Counted from the first letter of the stretch, positions 1-9,468 are shown. The stretch is DNA of 64,000 nt from Bacteroides mediterraneensis (GCF_900128455.1 NZ_LT635783.1:1948919-2012918), one strand, 5' to 3'. The notes: generated by a model from the sequence alone, not told the origin. Numbers and translations are program-made.

Positions 1-558
1 GCGGATGCAGCCGTCCATGGACTTCAATGCTCCGTAGAACGCCTTCAGGGTGCTGCGGTACTCGTTCTGCAAGGCTTCGTTGCCGATGGCCTGCAGCATG
101 GGCTTGTCGTATTCATCGATGAGAATCACCACCCGGCGGCCTGTCTGCTCGCATGCACGGCGGATGAGGCCTTGGAAACGCCGGGCCACCCCAATCTCGG
201 CAGAGGAAGCTCCATAGAGCGCTTCCCAGTTTCGTACGTTCTCTTCCAATACATTGGTCAGCGACTCCGGCGAATCGTATTTCTGTGTATTCAAATCCAG
301 GTGCAGCACCGGATACACTGTCCAGTCCTTCTCCAGTTTTTCCAGCGCCAGTCCCTTGAAAAGTTCCTTCTTCCCCTGCGCGTAGGCTTCGAGGGTGGAC
401 AACAGCAGACTCTTGCCGAAACGTCGTGGACGGCTCAGGAAATAGTATTTGTTTGTATTAAACAATTCATAGATTTGTGCGGTTTTGTCCACATACACAT
501 AGCCGTCATGTATCAGGCCTTCAAAATTCTGCACTCCTACCGGATATAGCTTGCTCAT
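1..558 (-). CDS. AAA-ATPase-like / PD-(D/E)XK family protein, N-terminal part (cut by window start)
   Basis: The first 186 residues of a protein of the AAA-ATPase_like (PF09820) plus DUF1703 nuclease-like (PF08011) family, which is greatly expanded in Bacteroidales; its function is not established. The degenerate P-loop RPRRFGKS is at residues 43-50 and the Walker B ILIDEYDKP is near residue 148. The start is the ATG at 558, because the protein begins MSKLYPVG like the full-length copy at 13070. The rest, including the nuclease domain, lies before position 1. Bases 1-558 match 12513-13070 almost exactly (offset 12512), so the two genes are recent duplicates or are kept alike by gene conversion. 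Confidence 0.9.
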   Translation of the reverse strand, partial: MSKLYPVGVQNFEGLIHDGYVYVDKTAQIYELFNTNKYYFLSRPRRFGKSLLLSTLEAYAQGKKELFKGLALEKLEKDWTVYPVLHLDLNTQKYDSPESLTNVLEENVRNWEALYGASSAEIGVARRFQGLIRRACEQTGRRVVILIDEYDKPMLQAIGNEALQNEYRSTLKAFYGALKSMDGCIR

Positions 559-582
559 AACCACTGGATTTTGATTCTACTG

Positions 583-613
583 CGAATGTAGTCATTTTAG
601 ACGAACATTCAAA
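583..613 (-). promoter_or_regulatory. Promoter of the AAA-ATPase copy at 1-558
   Basis: On the minus strand a TTTG -33 box (610-613) is followed after 19 bases by TACATTCG (583-590), one mismatch from the Bacteroidetes -7 element TAnnTTTG. The same arrangement is kept upstream of the duplicate copy at 13095-13125. Confidence 0.5.
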
Positions 614-792
614 CAAATGGGAAACGGGAAATGGAAAATCGGGCCGGGAATTCTTCCTTTTCGAAGGTTTGCGGTTCTCAATGATTCGTTTTTGATAAAC
701 GGATGGAACACGGTTTGTTTGAAATAGGAGGGCGACCGTCAGATGTGGGAGGATTTTTAAAGGGAAAAGAGGGTTTTATTCTGAATATTCTA

Positions 793-800
793 TACATTTG
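793..800 (+). promoter_or_regulatory. -7 element (TACATTTG)
   Basis: A perfect match to TAnnTTTG 40 bases before the ATG at 841. It supports the ATG at 841 and argues against an in-frame start at 703, which lies upstream of this promoter. Confidence 0.55.
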
Positions 801-840
801 TAGAAAAAGAATAATCATTTTCTTATTCACGGGATGCGCC

Positions 841-2922
841 ATGAAGAAACAGATACAACCCATGAGCATAGGTAAATATGCGATGAAGGCAATAGGGAGC
901 AGTCTTTTCCTGCTGTTTCCGCTTGGCATGACTGCCCAGACCTCCTCCAATGATTCCATCAGCCGGACGGTCGCCTTGGATGAAGTGACCATTGTGGCAT
1001 CGAATGTCACTCGTGTGGATAATCATCTTGTGATATATCCCAACACCCAGCAGAAAAAATCGTCCAACAGCGGATATGGGGTTTTGAAACGGTTGATGAT
1101 ACCGGGCATGATTGTCGATACGCAGTCGAACAAGGCCGAGGCAATGGGGATGCCCGTGTCGTTCTATATCAACGGGCAACCGGCCGATGAGAGGGATGTC
1201 CGGATGCTCCGTCCGAAAGACATTGCAAAGATTGAATATCATGACAATCCGACCGGGAAATACGCGAAAGACCAGATTGTCGTCAATTTCATACTGAAGG
1301 AATACAAGGCGGGAGGTTACGTCCAGTTGGACGGCTTGCAGACAATTGGATATACGCATGGCGATTACAATCTTGCCACGACCCTCAACCGGAAGCATAC
1401 GACTTATTCCGTATTTGCCGGAGCCAATTATTTTGATGTCGGCAATAACCGGACCGGGATGGTTGAACATTATGCCTTGCCCGGCCAGCCGGTCGACCGG
1501 ACAAGCGGTTCCGATGAAGCCTATTCCAGGCACAGCGAGTATGTGCAGTTCCGCTTGCAGCGCCAGAAGGCAGGACGGTATATCGTGGGGAAACTGTCGC
1601 TGATAAACAATGCTTCTCCCCGCAGCGAAGTGGCCGGAACCGTCCGCACGGGTGACGAGGCGTCCACATTCACCACGTCTACCGACCAGAAGAGCCTGTC
1701 GCCCAAACTGGACCTCACGGGTACTATTCCTCTTTCCAAAACGCAAAGTTTTACTTTCGGTCTGCACGGCACCTATTCCCGTAACCTGTATAACCGGACT
1801 TACAGGGAGCCGGACTTTGAATCGGGTTCCTATGAGTCGGAAAATGCCGGAGGCTTCCAGGTGTCTGCCCTCTACACCTACTCCAAGGAGAAACATTCTT
1901 TCTCGGTCGAGCTGTTCGATTTCCATCATGTGTGGAAGGCGCAATACGCAGGTAGTCATCCGCTGGACCAGTCACTCTGGAAAAACGAATCGCTGGCTTT
2001 CCTTTCCTACAATTATGCCTTTACCCCGAAGCTGTCGCTACGGTCAAGAGTGGGGGTGGACTGGCTCCAATACCGGCTTCACGGCAGTGAAAAACTCAGC
2101 AAGCTGTCGCCGCGTGTCGTTCTCAACTTCCAGTATCAGCTGAAAAGTGGGATGCTGTTATGGTCCTCGTCCTATAACAATTACAACTACGGGATGGACC
2201 TCATTAACCAAGCCCGCATCGGACTTAATCCTTACCTGGTGCAGACGGGAAATCCTTACTTGAAAGTGGGACGCTCATTCAATTCATACCTGTATTATTC
2301 CGGCAAGATAAAGAGAACGGGGCTTTCGGCCATCCTCCAGTACAAGCTGGAGCATAATCCAGTGGTCCACGACTATTATGCAGAGGATACCTATCTCGTC
2401 AAGTCGTTCACCAACCGCGGGAACATCCACTACTATGGGGCGATACTGGCGGCCTCGCACACGTTCAACCGGACGTTCAGCCTGTCGGGCGATATAAGGT
2501 ACAACTATACGTCCGTTCACTCCGTGTGCGAATTCGGCAGCCGTAACCTGACGGGCAACCTCAATGCCAATGTCTATCTGGGGGATTTCAGTCTTTCTCC
2601 TTATATCAATTTCAGGAATAAAATCGTCAATACTACTTCGTTGGGTATAGAAGAGACTCCCGTCAATTACGGACTGGAATGTACGTACAGCAAGGGGAAT
2701 TTCTTTGCGGAGGTCAATCTCGTATCTCCCTTCACCGACCGGAAGTTCAGAAAGGCGTTCCAGCATGCACTCTACGCGTACTGTTCGGACGAAGATTTCA
2801 AGACAAACAGCCGGTACTGTCACATCAAACTGGCCTACACCCTCGACTTCGGCCGCCAGACGAAGAAGGTGAGACAGGAGGTGGACAGAACGGTAAGCAG
2901 TTCGTTGTTGAAGTCTTTCTAA
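841..2922 (+). CDS. Outer-membrane beta-barrel protein (TonB-receptor-like, PF14905 type)
   Basis: A secreted outer-membrane protein of 693 residues. A long signal peptide (about residues 1-33, ending MTAQ) is followed by a plug-like segment with LDEVTIVAS near residue 40, as in TonB-linked proteins, and then an aromatic-rich stretch of alternating polar and hydrophobic strands to the C-terminus. It resembles the 'outer membrane protein beta-barrel family' found widely in Bacteroidetes. It lacks the N-terminal carboxypeptidase-regulatory-like domain that many family members have, so it is a short form. The start is set by the signal peptide and the promoter at 793-800. Ligand unknown. It is followed 52 bases later by a same-strand run of secreted proteases. 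Confidence 0.8.
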   Translation: MKKQIQPMSIGKYAMKAIGSSLFLLFPLGMTAQTSSNDSISRTVALDEVTIVASNVTRVDNHLVIYPNTQQKKSSNSGYGVLKRLMIPGMIVDTQSNKAEAMGMPVSFYINGQPADERDVRMLRPKDIAKIEYHDNPTGKYAKDQIVVNFILKEYKAGGYVQLDGLQTIGYTHGDYNLATTLNRKHTTYSVFAGANYFDVGNNRTGMVEHYALPGQPVDRTSGSDEAYSRHSEYVQFRLQRQKAGRYIVGKLSLINNASPRSEVAGTVRTGDEASTFTTSTDQKSLSPKLDLTGTIPLSKTQSFTFGLHGTYSRNLYNRTYREPDFESGSYESENAGGFQVSALYTYSKEKHSFSVELFDFHHVWKAQYAGSHPLDQSLWKNESLAFLSYNYAFTPKLSLRSRVGVDWLQYRLHGSEKLSKLSPRVVLNFQYQLKSGMLLWSSSYNNYNYGMDLINQARIGLNPYLVQTGNPYLKVGRSFNSYLYYSGKIKRTGLSAILQYKLEHNPVVHDYYAEDTYLVKSFTNRGNIHYYGAILAASHTFNRTFSLSGDIRYNYTSVHSVCEFGSRNLTGNLNANVYLGDFSLSPYINFRNKIVNTTSLGIEETPVNYGLECTYSKGNFFAEVNLVSPFTDRKFRKAFQHALYAYCSDEDFKTNSRYCHIKLAYTLDFGRQTKKVRQEVDRTVSSSLLKSF

Positions 2923-2974
2923 GCAGGAACAGATGCTATTCCCAAGTTTCATGAATAATAAAACCGTTTACGAT

Positions 2975-4072
2975 ATGAAAAAATGTATGATTCTTTTTGC
3001 CTTGCTCATGGGCTGTCTTTGGGCAAAGGCGCAGTCAGTCGTTCCGCAGGTCAATGAAAACGTGGAACTGATGAGTATCTTGTCCCGTATGGCAGGATTT
3101 CAGGAATATCACATGGATATGGCAGGGCAGTATATAAAAGACATGGACAGCTATTTTAAGGATAATACTGCGCATCCGGCAGTCCGGTACATGAAAGAAC
3201 TCAGAAAAAGATATGGCATCTCTTTCGATGCGGTCATGTCCATGGCTATCCATCTGGACAATCGGAACGGTGCTCTTTCATTGATAGAGGAAGACGTCCC
3301 CACCTTGGACAAAAGATGGAAGGAAGTGGATAAAGGTGAATTTCTGTCTCATCTCAACAGCTTTTATAAGGATACAGAATTCAATGCGTTTTTCAAAGCC
3401 CATAAAAGCCTTTATGAAAAGGGAATCAAGTCTTATCAAGACAATGTCATCAGCCATTTTGATATAGACTGGTATCCTCGTTTCTATGGCAATGAACCAC
3501 TGGAAGTTTTTTCGGTGATCATCGGTTTTTGCAACGGTGGAGGAAACTATGGAGTAGACCGGCAGGTAAAAGGGAAAAAGAAGGAAGTCTTTGCGGTGGT
3601 AGGCTATTACGTGGATAAGGAAGATACGCCTATGTATAGCAAGGAATATCTGCCGACCCTGATTCATGAATTTAACCATTCCTTCATCAATCATTATCTG
3701 GATGAAGACAAATATCCTGCACACGTAAAAGAACTTGAGCCTGCTGCCACAGATTTGTTCAAGTCTGCACAATGGAGCATGTCGAGACAGGCATACAATA
3801 ATTGGAAAACCATGGTCAATGAGTCGCTTGTCCGCGCGGCTGTGATCTGTTATATGCTGGATAAGGCATACAAACCGGAAGAAATAAGGAATGAACTGTT
3901 GGAACAGATGCAACGAAACTTCAGGTGGATGCCGGAATTGGTGAGCCTGCTGAGAAAATACGAGAAAGAACAGGCAAAATATGGTAACTTTGAGAATTTC
4001 TATCCGAGTGTGACAGACTTTTTCAAGGAATATGCTCAAAAGGAGAATGAAAGATTTGAGGCGATAAAATAA
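2975..4072 (+). CDS. Secreted DUF4932-type protein with HExxH metalloprotease motif
   Basis: A 365-residue secreted protein with an N-terminal signal peptide (MKKCMILF... ending AKAQ, about residue 20). It carries HEFNH at residues 231-235, a classic HExxH zinc-metallopeptidase motif, followed by a second conserved-looking stretch FINHYLDED. The overall sequence fits DUF4932 proteins of Bacteroidales. Zinc peptidase activity is inferred from the motif. The ATG at 2975 is chosen because it gives a proper signal peptide; an in-frame ATG at 2951 only adds eight residues in front of it. First of six AT-richer genes on the same strand with short gaps. Confidence 0.7.
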   Translation: MKKCMILFALLMGCLWAKAQSVVPQVNENVELMSILSRMAGFQEYHMDMAGQYIKDMDSYFKDNTAHPAVRYMKELRKRYGISFDAVMSMAIHLDNRNGALSLIEEDVPTLDKRWKEVDKGEFLSHLNSFYKDTEFNAFFKAHKSLYEKGIKSYQDNVISHFDIDWYPRFYGNEPLEVFSVIIGFCNGGGNYGVDRQVKGKKKEVFAVVGYYVDKEDTPMYSKEYLPTLIHEFNHSFINHYLDEDKYPAHVKELEPAATDLFKSAQWSMSRQAYNNWKTMVNESLVRAAVICYMLDKAYKPEEIRNELLEQMQRNFRWMPELVSLLRKYEKEQAKYGNFENFYPSVTDFFKEYAQKENERFEAIK

Positions 4073-4113
4073 TGAAACTGCTATTATTTTAAATTGCTTA
4101 AGGAGAGACTTAT

Positions 4114-5340
4114 ATGAATAGATTTTTTTCGCTTTTATCAATCGTATTACTTTATTGCAGTACAATTTCTGCGCAATTAATAAACATTGATTATAATAAC
4201 CCGTTATGGTCCTTTGATTATATGCGTGAGGCATGGAAAAACAATATGGATTTTTGGGAAGCAGAACATAGAATCCAAATTGACAGCACCCATGTAAATC
4301 AAAAATTCCGCGATTACTATGGGCAGGCACTGATGACAGTCCAGACTTTCAATGGCAGAATCTTAGAGAAAGACAGAACGGGTTGGCTTTTTAGAAATCC
4401 CATACAAAAGCTGAAGCAAAGCGAAGAACTGAGTGAAGCAATTACCCCATCAGATGCGAAAGATTTTATCTTGAAGAATTTTTTGGATGAAAAGATAATC
4501 ATGTTCAATGAAGCGCATTTATATCCGCAGCATCGCGCTTTTATCAATTCCTTATTAAAGGATTTATATGGCAATGGCTACAGGCATCTGTTTATGGAAG
4601 CCTTATCTGCCGAATATGAAGGGGTGGCTTATCCAGAAAGGGAAATGGGGATATATACAAATGAACCGAATATGGCAAATCTTGTCAGGAATGCCATACA
4701 AACCGGATTCAAACTGCATGCTTATGACGGTTACGAATATAAAAACAGAGATTCTGTTTCGGCTGAAAATATACTGAAGGTCATCCAAAACAATCCTCAG
4801 GACAAGTTCATAATTATATGCGGATTTGCCCATAATAATGAGAAACTTTCCCGTTCACTTGCATCCTATCTGAACCAAATAGCCCAAATAAATCCTTTGA
4901 CAATAGATCTTACCGTTTATTCAGAACCCGAATCAAGCAATTATTATAAAGAACTCTTAGATTATTATCACATCGAAGTTCCGTCTGTTTTGACCGGGCC
5001 TGACAATAAGCAGGTGGGCATGAAAAACTCATCCGGAAGAGACCTCTATGTGGTTTTTCCACATACGAAGTATGTTCACGGCTATCCACAATGGATGATA
5101 AACCCAAAAGAAAACAAATTTGACTCTTTGAAATTCTCTGATTATGGTGTGGCAAGAGTATATATAAAAGAAGAACTTACTCATATAAAATCTCCGATTC
5201 CATATTCCTTTAAATATAGAAACAGTGATAACATGATACTTGTTCCTCTAAGAGATTATATCATCAGGTATTATAAGCTCAAGGAAGGCAAACCTATTCT
5301 TATCAAAAGTTCTGATAACACAGCTTTTGTCTCACATTAA
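4114..5340 (+). CDS. Secreted protein with ChaN/EreA/TIKI-like motifs
   Basis: A 408-residue protein with a signal peptide (residues 1-20, ending TISA). The core shows MFNEAH at about residues 130-135 and ICGFAHN at about 236-241. These have the spacing and character of the GExH and GxxH motifs of the ChaN / erythromycin-esterase / TraB-TIKI fold, some of which are metal-dependent hydrolases or proteases. The rest is not recognised. It sits 41 bases after the DUF4932 gene, probably in the same transcript. The fold assignment is inferred from two short motifs. Confidence 0.55.
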   Translation: MNRFFSLLSIVLLYCSTISAQLINIDYNNPLWSFDYMREAWKNNMDFWEAEHRIQIDSTHVNQKFRDYYGQALMTVQTFNGRILEKDRTGWLFRNPIQKLKQSEELSEAITPSDAKDFILKNFLDEKIIMFNEAHLYPQHRAFINSLLKDLYGNGYRHLFMEALSAEYEGVAYPEREMGIYTNEPNMANLVRNAIQTGFKLHAYDGYEYKNRDSVSAENILKVIQNNPQDKFIIICGFAHNNEKLSRSLASYLNQIAQINPLTIDLTVYSEPESSNYYKELLDYYHIEVPSVLTGPDNKQVGMKNSSGRDLYVVFPHTKYVHGYPQWMINPKENKFDSLKFSDYGVARVYIKEELTHIKSPIPYSFKYRNSDNMILVPLRDYIIRYYKLKEGKPILIKSSDNTAFVSH

Positions 5341-5444
5341 GAATGTTACAATAAGTGTAGTACATTAAAAAGCAAGTGCTTCAAGAATGTACAGCTTGTC
5401 TATTCTGATTGTTTTGAATTACTGAAACCAACAGTAAATTATAT

Positions 5445-6137
5445 ATGAAGTACGTAATTTTTTGTATCTCATTTTTTGTACTGAATATGTCTTTAAGTGC
5501 ACAAAGTATTCAGAAAATAGATTCCCTGTTGTTGGGAGCCTATGAAAGTGACCAGAAAATCAGAACGGAGTCCATGACTCTGATGAGCAAGTTGAACAGT
5601 GCCGGAGCTAATGATGTTCCGGGCTCTGTAATAGATTCTCTTATGCTGCTTCAGGAGCAGACGCAGGCGATTGACAAGGAAAATCAGATTCTTGTTGCTT
5701 CAGTACTGAAGAAAGGATTGCCGGAAGGTTTGTCATCGCAATCCTATAAAGCTATATGGTTGATTGTAGATCATGCCGATTTGAAATTCCAGAAAAAACA
5801 TCTCCCGATAATGGAAGAAGCTGTACGAAAAGAGTTGATAAGTGCCGGCGATTATGCAGTTTTGGCAGATAGAATCAGAATGAGAGAAGGTAAGCCGCAG
5901 AAATATGGAACACAATCTTATACCGTCACTGTAGACGGCCGGCAGGTTATCTATATCTGGCCCGTAGAAGATGCCAAAAGGTTGAATGAACTTCGCAGTG
6001 AAATTGGTGCCGGTGATATTGAAACCTATATCCAAGTCCTTAAGGCTACGGCTGGATGTGATGTAATTTACGATCCGGAACTGACAGTTCATCAAATGAA
6101 AAAGATGGGACTACTGAAGAACAACACAAGCAAATAG
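5445..6137 (+). CDS. Secreted DUF6624-like protein
   Basis: A 230-residue protein with a signal peptide (about residues 1-19, ending SLSAQ). The segment WLIVDHADLKFQKKHLPIM, then YAVLADRIRMREGKPQKYGT, is typical of the DUF6624 family (conserved DR...G..Q.YGTQ). Function unknown. It ends eight bases before the start of the CPBP membrane protein gene, so the two are probably co-translated. Confidence 0.65.
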   Translation: MKYVIFCISFFVLNMSLSAQSIQKIDSLLLGAYESDQKIRTESMTLMSKLNSAGANDVPGSVIDSLMLLQEQTQAIDKENQILVASVLKKGLPEGLSSQSYKAIWLIVDHADLKFQKKHLPIMEEAVRKELISAGDYAVLADRIRMREGKPQKYGTQSYTVTVDGRQVIYIWPVEDAKRLNELRSEIGAGDIETYIQVLKATAGCDVIYDPELTVHQMKKMGLLKNNTSK

Positions 6138-6145
6138 AAAATCTT

Positions 6146-6910
6146 ATGAGCCAGCCACTATCTTATATCGGATTTATTTTATGTCTTTTCCTGATTGCAG
6201 TCTGCTTCATTGCTATTCTTTATTTGTCATATAAAAAGAGTGGCAGATTGCGTGACATGGTACGTTTTGTAATTTCCCCAAGAGATGTTCTGGTCTCGGA
6301 TTTCAAAATCGTCAGTATCTTAAAAACTGTACTGTGGTTCTTTATTATCCATATATCTTTTACTTTTGTATATCATTTTGCTGACCTTGTGTTTTATTCG
6401 GAAAGCGTAGAAACAAGTATTGGAAATTCTGTACAGACCTTGCCACTATGGGTTATCCTTTTACTGCCGCCTATACTGGAAGAAACAGCCTTCCGTCTGC
6501 CTCTCAAACGCAAGAGGCTGTACATTACATTGTCAAGTGCAGCGATAATGTTCTTTTTATCGGCCATCATATTTTCCACCAAGGTTTACCATGTTACATG
6601 GGTAAGACTTTTTTCATGTGCAATTTTAGCATTGATCACGTGGCTTTGGGGATATAAATGGGTTTCAAAGGTCAATTTCAAAATCTGGTTATGGATTCTG
6701 GTACTTTCCTTTTCCATACTACATATTATAAATTATGACCTCAGTGCAATGGATATAGGCGAATGGATTCGGATTGTCTTAAAAGAAGGTGTTAAGATAC
6801 CGAGTGCCTTGATGTTTAGCTATGTGAGAATCAAGCATGGTTTCGGCACTTCTGTAGCCTTGCATTTTATTATCAATCTTTCTGCCTGTATGCTTGGTTC
6901 AATGGCATGA
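6146..6910 (+). CDS. CPBP-family intramembrane protease
   Basis: A 254-residue membrane protein with about seven hydrophobic segments. It has the three hallmarks of the CPBP (CAAX protease / bacteriocin-processing, ABI) family: EETAFR (E112, E113, R117), SILHIINY with H193 and N196, and LHFIINL with H240 and N244. These are the presumed catalytic residues of glutamic-type intramembrane proteases. Homologues process prenylated or bacteriocin-like peptides or act in immunity; the substrate here is unknown. It lies tightly behind the DUF6624 gene in a cluster of secreted protease-like proteins. Confidence 0.8.
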   Translation: MSQPLSYIGFILCLFLIAVCFIAILYLSYKKSGRLRDMVRFVISPRDVLVSDFKIVSILKTVLWFFIIHISFTFVYHFADLVFYSESVETSIGNSVQTLPLWVILLLPPILEETAFRLPLKRKRLYITLSSAAIMFFLSAIIFSTKVYHVTWVRLFSCAILALITWLWGYKWVSKVNFKIWLWILVLSFSILHIINYDLSAMDIGEWIRIVLKEGVKIPSALMFSYVRIKHGFGTSVALHFIINLSACMLGSMA

Positions 6911-6990
6911 AAATGGTAACTTTATGGTTAGATTGCATGCAATGTGCTTATTGCTACAGAAAAAACGAATAAAAATAAAATATCTCGATT

Positions 6991-8349
6991 ATGTTCAAAA
7001 AAATTTGTACTATTTTCTGCTTGCTCATTTCTCTGGGCATACAAGCACAGAATGTCGATGTACGAGTCGGACAGCTTATCAATGAAAGTAATTGGTTTGA
7101 GCTGGAACAGACATTGAAAACAACTCCTGCCGATTCCATATCGCCATTTTTACGCCAGTTGGCTACTGCCATGACGCATCATTATTTTAACCGACCGGAC
7201 TCAGCATGCGTCGTGCTCTATGATTTGTTAAGCAATCATCAACAGGAGTTGGGAGACTACACCATGAATATGGTTCTCTTGTATAGTGCCAATCTGGCGA
7301 GAACCGGTCATTACAATGATGCTGCCGATCTTCTTCAGAATCTCTATGACCAACTGACCGCAATGGGAACTGATAGCACCCTAACCGAACCATATAAAGC
7401 TCAGGCACAGCAGTATCGTGCGTTGGCTGCTTGCGGTCCTTTCTATCGGCCGCTTCATAAATCGGGTGAATACCGTATTCCGATGGTGCTTGCAAACAAA
7501 GGTGGGCAACACTCCATTGAAATGGACGGAAGCATCAATGGAAAAGAAGGGCGTTTCCTGTTCGATACAGGGGCCGGGGGAAACCTGATAACTCCCAAAT
7601 TGGCAAAGGAATATGGATTGCGTCCTTTGGATACCGACATTACCGTGGCAGGTGTTGGAGGTTTGAAAGAGGGTGGATATGCCATTGCAGATACATTACG
7701 TATCGGCGGAATGACCTGGGTAAATGTACCTTTTGCTGTAATTGATACCCATACTGGGCATGAAGAAGCCGATAAGTTTAATGAAAAATACCAGCTTCCC
7801 CCTGTTATCGGACTCCCTGTCATGTTTTGTATGCAGGAAATTCAGTTAGACTTTGCCCACCGAGAACTTATTATTCCAGCCACACCGACCCCAAATCCTT
7901 TGGACAAAAGCAACCTCATACGTACAGATAATGAATTGTTGCAATTAAAAACGACAGACGAAACGAATCGTCCTGTCTGCTTCCAGTTTGACACAGGTTT
8001 TTATTACACTAATATGGAGCCTACCTGGTATAACCGTCACCGTCAAGAGGTGGATGCCGCAGGGGTGCTCGATTCACTGCGCGTTGCTGGAATAGGGGGC
8101 GTGGCAATTACCCGCACCTATAAGTTACCGCAAATGAAAATTCAGATAGGAAACGGCACCGCGACGATTGACTCTATCAAGGTGAATACGGGCATTGATT
8201 TGCATACTGGACAACTAAAGACAACTGCCTTTTTTAATGGTACAGAAGACGGTGTGCTTGGTTTGAACGCCCTGGAACAGTTCTCAAAAGTGATTATCAA
8301 CTTAAAGGATATGTACATGGAGGCCATCCCATTTGCAGAGAAACAGTAA
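6991..8349 (+). CDS. Secreted retropepsin-like aspartic protease with two DTG motifs
   Basis: A 452-residue secreted protein. After a signal peptide (residues 1-19, ending IQAQ) there is a helical TPR-like region (about 25-145), then two aspartic-protease-like lobes. The first has FDTGAGGNLIT with D192, the second FQFDTGFYYT with D334, each followed by a hydrophobic-hydrophobic-Gly element (VIGLPV; VLGLNA). This fits clan AA proteases of the pepsin-retropepsin type with both lobes in one chain. Substrate unknown. It ends 26 bases before a strong terminator. Confidence 0.8.
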   Translation: MFKKICTIFCLLISLGIQAQNVDVRVGQLINESNWFELEQTLKTTPADSISPFLRQLATAMTHHYFNRPDSACVVLYDLLSNHQQELGDYTMNMVLLYSANLARTGHYNDAADLLQNLYDQLTAMGTDSTLTEPYKAQAQQYRALAACGPFYRPLHKSGEYRIPMVLANKGGQHSIEMDGSINGKEGRFLFDTGAGGNLITPKLAKEYGLRPLDTDITVAGVGGLKEGGYAIADTLRIGGMTWVNVPFAVIDTHTGHEEADKFNEKYQLPPVIGLPVMFCMQEIQLDFAHRELIIPATPTPNPLDKSNLIRTDNELLQLKTTDETNRPVCFQFDTGFYYTNMEPTWYNRHRQEVDAAGVLDSLRVAGIGGVAITRTYKLPQMKIQIGNGTATIDSIKVNTGIDLHTGQLKTTAFFNGTEDGVLGLNALEQFSKVIINLKDMYMEAIPFAEKQ

Positions 8350-8375
8350 GCACATTGTGTTTCAATAGAATTTAA

Positions 8376-8417
8376 GGGAGAATCCGCCGGCAATACGCCG
8401 AAAGATTCTCCCTTTTT
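8376..8417 (+). terminator. Rho-independent terminator of the protease cluster
   Basis: Stem GGGAGAATC (8376-8384) pairs with GATTCTCCC (8404-8412), followed by TTTTT. Related in stem and loop to the terminators at 9427 and 13437. Confidence 0.85.
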
Positions 8418-8510
8418 GCTATCTCAGTCCTGTATATTCCTGAATATACGTAATGCAGAACGCAATCATATAACTACATGTTTTACTATAAATATATTCT
8501 TCATATTTCA

Positions 8511-8538
8511 TTGATTATAAATTTATTTCATATATTTG
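8511..8538 (+). promoter_or_regulatory. Promoter of the DUF4377 lipoprotein gene
   Basis: TTG at 8511-8513, 17-base spacer, then TATATTTG at 8531-8538, a full match to the -7 element. The leader to the ATG at 8621 is about 75 bases. Confidence 0.6.
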
Positions 8539-8620
8539 TGAAATAGGCAAAATCAAATTCCTAATATACTTAGAGACTATGATTTGCAAAGTAAGAAAAA
8601 TATAGAAAGGAGTAATGAGT

Positions 8621-9418
8621 ATGAACAGAATTGTAATCTCTTGTCTTTTATTTGCAGCTCTTTTCATTGTAGGGTGTAGCAAAGATGAGCCTCGTGACAT
8701 TGTAAATGAAATCAAGATGTCCGTTTCTGCCGAAACAGGTACTTACATACCATGGGGAAGTGATACTCCAGTAGAGTGTATGCTTGTTATGTCTGAAGAC
8801 AATCCCGGTGTATGGGAACCGCTTGCCTTCGGAAGAATTGAAGGATTTACATACGAAGGAGGACATGAATATTACCTTTCGGTAAAACGGACCATCCTCG
8901 CAAATCCTCCAACAGATGGTTCAGACCGCACATATTCACTTATTAGAGTTCTTGAAGACCGATTGATGACCGAATCGGAAGAACCGGAAGAAGATAAAGA
9001 AATCAAAACGGAAGAAGACATTGTATATTACGATAAATGTCCTTTCAATAAGTATGCAATGGAAAAAGAGCTGCTGGTTGACAGCGAAGGAAATATAAGA
9101 TATAATAACGGAGACCGTTTACCGCCTTATGACATGGCCCGGCTCTGGATAGAAGACGTACTACCTAAAGATGATCCGAATTGGATTAAATTCCAGAAAG
9201 TACCTTATATGGCCATCTATTCATTCGTCTTGTCACCTTTTACGGATGAACTCCGACTGGTGAGAAACGATCCTATGTTCAAGGAAGCTATACCGGAAAG
9301 TGAATTTAATGACATTCTATCCATGAAATCCGGTGAAAAAGTCCATTATGCGCTCATTCTTGTCAATGTGTATATGGACGGACTTCAGAAATTAGAATTT
9401 ACAATAACGAAACAATAA
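8621..9418 (+). CDS. DUF4377 lipoprotein
   Basis: A 265-residue lipoprotein: a hydrophobic N-terminus ends in the lipobox IVGC (Cys at residue 20). The stretch ECMLV...W..LAFGRIEGF.YE.GHEYYL.VKR..LANPP.D (about residues 50-95) is the DUF4377 domain. The C-terminal half is acidic in the middle and not recognised. An AAGGAG ribosome site at 8607-8612 is eight bases from the ATG at 8621 but only two bases from the ATG at 8615, so the start is put at 8621. It has its own promoter and terminator. Confidence 0.75.
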   Translation: MNRIVISCLLFAALFIVGCSKDEPRDIVNEIKMSVSAETGTYIPWGSDTPVECMLVMSEDNPGVWEPLAFGRIEGFTYEGGHEYYLSVKRTILANPPTDGSDRTYSLIRVLEDRLMTESEEPEEDKEIKTEEDIVYYDKCPFNKYAMEKELLVDSEGNIRYNNGDRLPPYDMARLWIEDVLPKDDPNWIKFQKVPYMAIYSFVLSPFTDELRLVRNDPMFKEAIPESEFNDILSMKSGEKVHYALILVNVYMDGLQKLEFTITKQ

Positions 9419-9426
9419 ATATTTAA

Positions 9427-9468
9427 GGGAGAACCTGACAGTGCAATACCGAATGGTTCTCCCTTTTT
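9427..9468 (+). terminator. Rho-independent terminator of the DUF4377 gene
   Basis: GGGAGAACC (9427-9435) pairs with GGTTCTCCC (9455-9463), followed by TTTTT. The stem is nearly the same as at 8376 and identical to 13437. Confidence 0.85.

Noticed and set aside
703..840. Start of the outer-membrane protein gene at 703
   Set aside because: The promoter lies downstream of it at 793-800, and the signal peptide begins at 841.
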